Part shown: piece after piece, positions 56,948 to 64,000 of the stretch
How positions within the stretch are numbered: the first letter of the stretch is position 1
How the letters are laid out: each line of letters starts with the position of its first letter
Origin: Absidia repens
Taxonomy: Eukaryota > Mucoromycota > Mucoromycetes > Mucorales > Cunninghamellaceae
Assembly (NCBI GenBank): GCA_002105175.1
Contig: MCGE01000011.1
Span: 1,054,001-1,118,000, forward strand
Length of the DNA: 64,000 nucleotides
Direction of reading: 5' to 3'
Position numbers and translations under genes: made by a program
The notes under the pieces: generated by a model
The model's database searches: none
What the model was told of the DNA's origin: nothing
What the model saw: only the letters and a program-made list of their open reading frames with translations

Positions 56948-57125
56948 GCTACCTGAAGTGGAAACATTGCATCTTTTATCAGCTATCAAAAGTAGAAACA
57001 TTGTATCTTTTATCTGCTACCTGAAGTGGAAACATTGCATCTTTTATCAGCTATCAAAAGTAGAAACATTGTATCTTTTATCTGCTACCTGAAGTGGAAA
57101 CGTTGCATTTTTTATCAGCTATGAT
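56948..57125. repeat. 68-bp minisatellite with 34-bp half-units
   Basis: Units begin GCTACCTGAAG at 56948, 57016 and 57084. Each 68-base unit is two related 34-base halves (GCTACCTGAAGTGG... and GCTATCAAAAGTAG...). The period is not a multiple of three, so a coding role is unlikely. Confidence 0.92.
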
Positions 57126-58140
57126 ACTGCAAGTGTACGTACTCAAAAAACAACAACAGCAGTGTATGATAACATGTATGTAAAAAAAAAAATGAGAGCT
57201 AGATATATAGTGACTTCGGTCAACTATCATTCCCAGGGATAGTACGTATTATAGTGTGATAAAAGATGGCTGTAATAAACGCATTAAATAAGTTTATGTT
57301 GACTGATTAAAGAGTGCATAAAAAGTAGCCACTATTCGGTAATAACAGTGTGAGGCCCATCTATTGATAAATTTTGGTTCTGGCATTTATGATAAACCAA
57401 ATTGTACATAGGTTAATAAAATTTTCCCTTAGCCATGTATCATACAGAATATGATATTACAGTAAAAGTGAAAAGGAACAATGCTATATACGCAGTTGAT
57501 GGCTTTTTATATATTAAAAAAAAACTTGAATAGGTATTTGAAAGTGGCATTTTTTCACTGCACGGTCAAGATATTGCAATGCCAACAAGTTTATAAAATT
57601 TAGCAATGTCATGCGGATGAAATAAATACTTTCCACTTCCCTTTAACCAACATGATTTTTTTTTATGCACTCATCACAATTTTTTTTCCTTTCTATACAC
57701 ACAAGCAATGTATATTGTGGATATAATCTTTCGACAAGACAAGCTAAAAGTACGACAGACAATGAAAAAGTAAAAGACAACACATTTTTTATTTAGATGC
57801 AGATATAAATTATAACATGACAACAAAGCCAAAATGTGCAGAATAGTATAATGATAATACAGTACAGTACCAAGACATCCATCTAAAGGTCAGGCGTTTG
57901 AATGAGTGTGTGACTAGATGTAGAGTTTGTAGAAGCTAGGGTATCTTTTTGTATAATAAACATAATGTTTTAAAAGTTAGTCTATTCAACGTGGTAAGTT
58001 ATTTAATTCCAAAGAAGGCTAAAATGCTCCATCTTGACTGCAAAGGTAATAAGAGAAGAAAGCATACGTGCTGTGGATTTTGATTGCTGGAAGTTGTTGT
58101 CACAAGAAGAGAGTCACCATGTTGACGGTGTGAGATCCAT
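57126..58140. other. Gene-poor stretch
   Basis: AT-rich. Holds a short fragment like the tail of the dispersed repeat (TTTTTTATTTAGATGCAGAT near 57785). No gene seen. Confidence 0.4.
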
Positions 58141-58149
58141 CCTGAACAC

Positions 58150-59260
58150 ATATTTCAAATGCCGCCCACGTGTACTTTATTTTTTTTCCCTCAAAATTTT
58201 TTCCCATCCTCTCTCTCTTTTCTTTTTCATTTTCATTTTATCATTCTTTTTTTTTTTTTTTTTTCTTCGCCATTCATCTCCCATGGAAGTTATTTGGACT
58301 TGGATTAGTGTCAGGAGTAGTTTAGAAGGGGTTTCAGATGAGGGACTACAAGATGCACGGGGAAACCCTTTCATTTTGGATCTAGGATCTGATGGCACCA
58401 TTAGTTGGCTTTTTTAAGCCTTCATTAGCTTAGTTTGTCCATAAATTGTATCTATATCTAAATAAAATATGTTTATTTTCACTTATCTCAATGAAAAAAA
58501 TGTCCCGTTAGTTTCTCTCATGACTTGTACAATAGATTCCTTTAATTCTGTCACCAGTCATTTTGATCAGAGTTGAGTGTTGTTCCTTTTCAAAAACAAA
58601 TGTCCCTTTAGTTTTTCTCCTGCCTTGTACAACATATTAGCTTCCTTTTTACAATTATCCATTTGGATTAGTGTTGATCATCTTTAGATCTTATTGGAGT
58701 ATCCCTCATGCTTTCACCAATGATTCGTCCAGTAGATCCTTCCATTTAATCCCTTGCTACAAAGAATCCCTCGTCTTTAGGTTATTATTTCCCAATATGT
58801 TTCAATAAGTTTTATTTTTTGTTAGCCATCCTTTCAACCATTATATAGTAAACAATGCTGCTATTGCGGCTACATTGTGAATGTCATAACATGCACCTGC
58901 CTTCTAGCTGCCGTACTATGACTACTTCGCGCTAGAGCCCCAGTGACTAATCGACAGTCTTAGCCCACTTAATATCAACAGTAGCTACATTCCTAATTTC
59001 CCAACTATATTAATTAACGTAGTCCTTGTCATGAATGAAGCTGTTGCAAAACTGTGAATCATTTGTTCCTTTACTTTCTTGCTAGCGATCTGCCAAATAA
59101 CATAAAGCTCACGAGTTAGTTTTCCAAGATATGCTCTATCTTGCATATTATTGAAGCGAGGTTTGTGTGACTTTGAACCATTATCCTCTCCGCGCGACTG
59201 ATTGGTAGATTTAGTTCACTTTAAATGAGAAGTACCGCTGCTATTCCTGCTCTACTATTC
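58150..59260 (+). repeat. Dispersed repeat family copy 8, long form (forward)
   Basis: Upstream site AAATGCCGCCCACGTGTACT (about 58157-58177), a long T/C tract, the core 58303-58388, then AATAAAATATG near 58460 and a tail that parallels copy 4 (for example GTTTCAATAAG then TTAGCCATC near 58800). The right border is uncertain. Confidence 0.78.
58283..58417 (+). CDS. Possible 44-residue peptide frame of repeat core, copy 8
   Basis: ATG-started frame: MEVIWTWISVRSSLEGVSDE, then GLQDARGNPFILDLGSDGTI and SWLF before TAA. A CACGTG site and T/C-rich tract lie upstream and a polyadenylation-like AATAAA downstream, so it has the layout of a tiny gene. Expression is unproven. Confidence 0.3.
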   Translation: MEVIWTWISVRSSLEGVSDEGLQDARGNPFILDLGSDGTISWLF

Positions 59261-59714
59261 ATATCAAACGGCGAAGGTTGCCTTGTCAGTGCAGCCTGGA
59301 CGTACTGTATATGTCCAGCTTGTTATTTTATTTTGATCGTGGTATATAAAAAAATATTAATCACACTCAAACTGGAGTCAGTTGGACTCGAGGAATCTCC
59401 ATGCTTCAATGATAAAACTTCTCTTCAACAAGCTCCTTAATGACACCGAGTATGCTGATCAATTTTTGAAAGTGCGAATATGTAAAAATTGCAGCAATGA
59501 ATGTTTACTTCACGTTCTTGTCAAGATTCATACAGTGATAAGACAATGATATATAATAATACCAGGTAATTATTAATTCAACAAAAGGTATACTGTATTT
59601 TATTGTATAAGATGAGTATGATGTGATAAGAGGATATATTTATTTCAACATTATGATATGGGGAGAAAATGGTAAAGAGGGTTCATATAAACATATAGTA
59701 TACTAAAGTATAAC

Positions 59715-59766
<52 letters not shown>

Positions 59767-59889
59767 TATAAAGAATAAGGGAAATAACGTAAAAAAAAAA
59801 GGTAATAATGATAAAAGTAATAATGATAAGTATGATATGATATGATATGACTACACTATGGGGAATTGATTCACGGCCACCAACAATTA
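59261..59889. other. Intergenic with (AAT)n
   Basis: An (AAT)n array of about 19 units at 59709-59766 and (TATGA)n near 59831-59849. A 71-codon frame at 59225-59440 has a Cys-rich hydrophobic part but no support. Confidence 0.6.
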
Positions 59890-61848
59890 CTATTGATTTG
59901 ACATGGAGCAGAAACCTTGATCAGGATCGCCCGAGACAACACCAGTAATAGGATCAACTTTGGCAACATTACATATAGTCACCGATTGAGTTTGTACACC
60001 AGGTAATCCCAAAGAGTGATAAGACAATACACCCCGCGCCAATAAACCATATGGATACCGAATCATACGAGACCATCTTTGGTTTCCACTTTCATCATCA
60101 CCAGGAGATTTGATTCGAATTTGACTGACGGCTTGTGTTGGCTTGCAAGAGAATATAGATGAAGAAAACGCCAGCGGTTCATCAAAATGGTAAAAACTTC
60201 CTAAATATTCTGCAGGATCGGCACCTAAAAAATAAAATGCATAAAAAAAGAAACATAAAGATTTTTAGTCTGATATAAAGAAAAACCATGATACAAATTC
60301 CCTACCGGTGTAGAACGAAGTCAAATCAGAATCCGATGATGTTTCATTCCTGTCCGCGAGATTCAAAGGCACGATTCGAGAAAAGGCAAACACACTCATT
60401 TCCGCATCAGCAACATGTACAGTCCATCCATTTGGGTTGTAAGCCGTTACACGCAGATCAAAAATCAATTCCTTGTCGGAAGCCAAGACACGTCCCATAC
60501 TAATCGTCACTTCTTGTAACGGTTGTGCACCACCGTAGAGAATAGCCATGAAGCAAAGTAAAAAGAAGAGCGAAACAGAGCCACAGATAACCCACAAAGG
60601 TAGGCTAGCGAGCGTTTCGCGGAGGATAAAACAAAAAAAGGAGCTGTTGAGTCAAAACGATCATACCAGTTTTTTTTTTTTTTTTTTTTTTTTGCTTACC
60701 ATCGATGACGCTTAGGTTTTCTGCGATTATCCTTCCATACGAGGTTTTCACCTTCATCATCGCTTGCATATCCATCAGTAGCCTGCTGATAAGTCGGGAG
60801 ATATCGTTTGGATGGATTCCGTTTCGTTGAAGATCGTAATAATTGGCCATCCACAAGTCTTGATTGTGACCCCATCATACTTCCATATTCTTTTTTTACT
60901 GAATGAGGATCCATGACATAACTGCGTAGTTTTGGACGACGTGGTTTTGCTGTTGTTGTGTCTTTAAGTTCGTGTGATGATAAAGAGGAGCGAAGGGTAC
61001 CGGTATTTGATTTCTTTGACCTGCCTGCTGGTGATCTTGGTGCTGAAGTGCTGTAATAATCAGAAGCACTATGTTCATTGCCACTGTAAGGATAAACATA
61101 ATATTCATTTTCATCTGAATCTAAAAAGAACATAAAGTTAGAACACAAAAAGTATTGCTAGTGAAGCAAATCACTTCATGGGGCTATTACCTTCAACATT
61201 GGAGACGGCATCAACAAGGTTCCGGTGAAAATATTCAGAAGGTGTTGCAGTACTATGCATTGGTGATCGTTTGGCTTGTTTCCGCTTAGTGTCAAGTTTC
61301 GAGTTTGAAGTGCGACGGGAGAGGTAATGAGGTTCAGCAGGGGGAGTTAACATGGGTCCAAGTGGAGGTGAATGGGCGCTTACAGAAATACTGTCCGGGT
61401 TGGGTGGATAAAAGTTGCTACTGCTGTTGTTGTTATTGTTATTGTTGATGTTGATATCGTTGTTCAAGTGGTGATAATTCAGGTCGGTGTTGTTGTTGTT
61501 GCTGTTACTGTTATCGTTATTGTTGTTGACTGAATGACTGTATAAGGCACCGCTGCCACTAGAGTTTCCAGGTATAGGCAAGTTGTCTTGAGGTACAGCA
61601 AGCGAAAGATTGGGATCAAAATGAGCTTGTTCAACGGTAAGATTTCGATCAAAGTTGGAGAGTAATAGATCACGACGTAGGTTTTGGGTATACTTGTCTG
61701 TGGCAATAGTGGCGAATTTGTTTAAAAAAGGTGGGGATGGAGATGGTAGAGACCGTCGAGACGACGGATTCAACGCCGTAGGAGGGAGTTTCTTTTCCTC
61801 ATCAGTCAAGGAAGAAGCCTGGCTGATGCTTTCACCAGTGGAATCCAT
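59890..61848 (-). CDS. VAC7: Vac7-type regulator of PI(3,5)P2 synthesis
   Basis: Four exons: 61848-61191, 61120-60700, 60604-60306, 60224-59890; 570 residues. A long disordered N-terminus (Asn/Ser-rich run near 110-155) ends in a basic patch. A single membrane helix (LPLWVICGSVSLFFLLCFMA, about 361-385) leads to a conserved lumenal domain: VLASDKELIFDLRVTAYNPN, WTVHVADAEMSVFAFS, YLGSFYHFDEPLAF, SQIRIKSPGDDESGNQRWSR and LLARGVLSYH. This matches the Vac7 C-terminal domain, which sits in the vacuole lumen. Vac7 activates Fab1 with Vac14. The start at MDSTGES was chosen because the upstream in-frame extension is hydrophobic and pyrimidine-encoded 5' UTR. Divergent from SFT2. Confidence 0.9.
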
Positions 61849-62312
61849 GTTGAATAAGGAAGAAAAAAAAAAATAAGGAGAGAACTGGAGAAATATAAAG
61901 TGCAAGTCAGCAGAGAGAAGAGAAAGTACCAAAAACAGTTTGGATGGTTTTATTCATTCTCAGCAGGGTACACAAAGCTGTTTTTGCGTAACTGTACAAT
62001 GACATGGTCAGGGCGAGCCCTATTCAAAAGATGGATGGTTATTTGAAAGCACATGACAACAAATGCTCACTACAATTTTTTTAATGTGAAAAAAAGAAAA
62101 AAAAATAAGCCAATATGTGCCAAAACTTTTTACAGTTTTAATTCTCCATAGTATTCTTCGCGTGGACACCGACCAGGTTGGCGGCGTTTAAATGTCGTAT
62201 TTTTTCAAGTGGTGCGAATAGGTTGGTTTTCTCGTCTTTCCTTCTTCCCTTTTTTTCGTTTTCGTTTTTATACATATATAAACTTTCCCTTCTTTCTTTA
62301 AACACCAAAAAT
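61849..62312. promoter_or_regulatory. Divergent promoter region (VAC7 / SFT2)
   Basis: 464 bases between two start codons. Includes GGCGGCGTTTAAATG at about 62179-62193 and a T/C-rich run before SFT2. The site resembles that upstream of bS16m. Confidence 0.5.
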
Positions 62313-63339
62313 ATGGCATTCGGCTTCTTTTCTGATACCTTTAGCGACCAGGGAACTATGGATGATGGTAATGATATATATTCTATTAACTCGCTTTCTC
62401 ACCTTCGGACCTTTTTTATTATATCTTGTAGGAACTTGGCAGTTCTGTGGTCTTAGTAGAATGCAACGCCTCTATGCTTTTGGTGCCTGGTAAAGTTTAT
62501 TATACACAGATATCCATTCCGGCTTTGCTCAACTTGTTTTTATTTTTGCTCGTTTTTAACGTAGTTTTGTCATTGGCTTCATTCTGTCGATTGTCGTAAG
62601 TTTGTTGGCAACAAAACACAACAACATATTAGGCTTTCTGGTCTTACAATTTGTTTTATATATTCATTTTCTGTTTAGTCAACACTTGTCTTGATCGGGG
62701 GAAACGTGCCGGGGTTTGCAATTCTTTATAGTATCGGGAACCTTATATCAATCTTCAGGTAAGAAAATCATCTCGGTGAGGAGGATTTATATACGTGCTT
62801 AGAATGTTGACGACTATCGTGTCTTTTATAGTTTGACGTTCATTATTGGTATATTCAAACAAGTCAAAACGATGTTTGCACCAGGTAAATATAATTGTAT
62901 GGCTGCCAAATGTAGCAAACTGACAATATTAGGTTGATGCTGACCATATCCGATTTTCTTTTTCTTTCTCTTTTCTTTGTTAGTGCGGTTTTGGGCTACT
63001 ACTATATACCTGACTCTACTTGTGCTCACTTTAGTCCTTTCAATTACAGTAAGATCATCTATCAAAAATAGAAATGGGATGTTTCATGATTTGCATAACA
63101 AACATCGTGGGGTTTTTTCTATTTATTCTTATAGCTCAAGTTATTCTTCCTCTCATTGATCCTTGTGGTTATACAATTCGCTGCTTTGGTGTGGTATTCG
63201 TAAGTTTGTTGTTATTCCTAATGGTTTTATCAATATTGATCATCGACTCGCTATTTTTTCTTCTTCCAGCGCAAGCTACATTCCCTACGGCCGTGAAGTT
63301 ATTCGAAGATTCTTTGGTAGTTGCGTTACCTCCATTTAG
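62313..63339 (+). CDS. SFT2: Sft2-family Golgi transport membrane protein
   Basis: Eight exons: 62313-62367, 62432-62489, 62565-62595, 62679-62758, 62832-62884, 62984-63048, 63135-63199, 63270-63339; 158 residues. Four membrane segments with short loops: the first begins LSRMQRLYAFGACFVIGFIL, then FAILYSIGNLISIFSLTFII, then FWATTIYLTLLVLTLVLSIT, then FFLSLILVVIQFAALVWYS, ending SYIPYGREVIRRF. The MQRLYAF and YIPYGRE marks are typical of Sft2, which supports retrograde traffic to the Golgi with syntaxin Sed5. The gene is split into eight small exons of 31-80 bases. Confidence 0.94.
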
Positions 63340-63882
63340 ACATTGGTGGTGATCCTATCTATAATGGATTGGTATTGCTAGTAGTTTAGTTTTGATATCT
63401 CTAGTGTAGTTTCTCTTTTGTATTGTTGATTCTTTTATATTATTATTTTTGGTGTGTAGCTGCACATCCTAAAAAAAACATACATTCTTATCTTAATAAA
63501 TGACTATTTTTTTTATTCAAATGCAATGCGAATTGTCGATAACATTGATCGTGAAATTGAATGTGTGATAGGTGGAGATGATATTATCAATAAGACAACA
63601 TTTCTATGATTATTCCCAAGATGTGAGGAGACACTGGGATGCTATGTGTATAGTGAAGGAAACAATAAATAAAGGCAAATGACAAAGGGAAATGGGAAAT
63701 GGGAACATAGCGATGATAGTAGAATGGTGGGTTGACACAAAAAATCATAGATCAAGATACAAAGTACATAGAAATATACATATATATATATATATGTATT
63801 CGAATAAAAGATAACATTTTTATTGATAAAATAAAATATGACTGCTTGACTACTACTACTACAACACTAACTAATAATTAAA
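63340..63882. other. Convergent 3' spacer
   Basis: 3' regions of SFT2 and the dehydrogenase gene. AATAAATG near 63496 and an (AT)n run near 63778-63796. No gene. Confidence 0.55.
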
Positions 63883-64000
63883 CTAAATTCCAAAAGGTAT
63901 GGGTTGTCCATTGATCACAGCCAAAATATTGTCCAATGCCATGCTAGCCATTTTCTCTCTTGTTTCAAGGGTAGCGCTTCCAATGTGGGGCAAAACAATG
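63883..64000 (-). CDS. D-2-hydroxyacid dehydrogenase (glyoxylate/hydroxypyruvate reductase type), C-terminal fragment
   Basis: The last 38 or so residues are visible: VLPHIGSATLETREKMASMA, then LDNILAVINGQPIPFGI and TAG. The HIGSAT-x-ET-R block holds the catalytic His of the family and is followed by the typical last helix. These enzymes reduce glyoxylate or hydroxypyruvate with NAD(P)H. The rest of the gene lies beyond the right edge. Confidence 0.85.
   Translation of the reverse strand, partial: IVLPHIGSATLETREKMASMALDNILAVINGQPIPFGI

Noticed and set aside
59225..59440. 71-codon plus-strand frame with Cys-rich hydrophobic part
   Set aside because: No domain, and it overlaps the end of a repeat copy.
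61849..61932. Upstream in-frame ATG for VAC7 (MVLSLLSADL...)
   Set aside because: Encoded by pyrimidine-rich leader sequence; MDSTGES at 61848 looks like the natural start.
1..64000. tRNA, rRNA or plasmid/phage features
   Set aside because: I looked for B-box-like and cloverleaf patterns and for rRNA words by eye and found none convincing; a dedicated covariance search would be needed to exclude small RNA genes.

Overview
This window reads as nuclear DNA of an early-diverging fungus, most likely Mucoromycota (Mucorales-like). The evidence is the many short introns (about 55-145 nt) with GTAAGT-type donors, AT-rich intergenic DNA full of poly(A)/poly(T) tracts, pyrimidine-rich upstream regions, and proteins typical of fungi (Vac7, VTC, a PH-GRAM-VASt protein, Pik1). 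The species assignment is inference from sequence style only.

I rebuilt 18 protein genes by joining exons on GT-AG signals; for every complete model the exon lengths sum to a multiple of three. Left to right: a PH-GRAM-VASt sterol-transfer protein cut by the left edge (+), a Crz1-like C2H2 factor (+), a repeat-rich gap holding a TA-flanked inverted-repeat element, PDS5 in 25 exons (-), TAF7 (-) divergent from CENP-K/Sim4 (+), a 5 kb repeat region, complex I subunit NDUFA12 (+), a seven-helix membrane protein (+), then a 6.8 kb gene-poor stretch with repeats and apparent gene relics. It continues with a ricin-B-fold protein (+), mitochondrial prolyl-tRNA synthetase (+), mitochondrial bS16 (+), PI4-kinase Pik1 (+), another repeat island, an SPX-VTC polyphosphate protein (-), a Ser-rich unknown protein (-), PDCD5 (+), an Mso1-like protein (-), a second inverted-repeat element and repeats, VAC7 (-), SFT2 (+), and the C-terminus of a 2-hydroxyacid dehydrogenase (-) cut by the right edge.

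There is no operon logic. Several neighbours act in membrane lipid, vacuole or Golgi biology (Sip3-like, Pik1, VTC, Vac7, Sft2, Mso1-like), but this may be chance.

The most unusual material is non-genic. One repeat family is present at least eight times in both orientations. Each copy keeps the same short reading frame (consensus around SLEGVSAQGLQDAWGNPF), and the six long copies have an upstream CCGC(C/A)CACGTG-like site plus T/C-rich tract, and most have a downstream AATAAA. The cores of two copies sit inside terminal-inverted-repeat elements flanked by TA (7049-7990 and 55811-56689).
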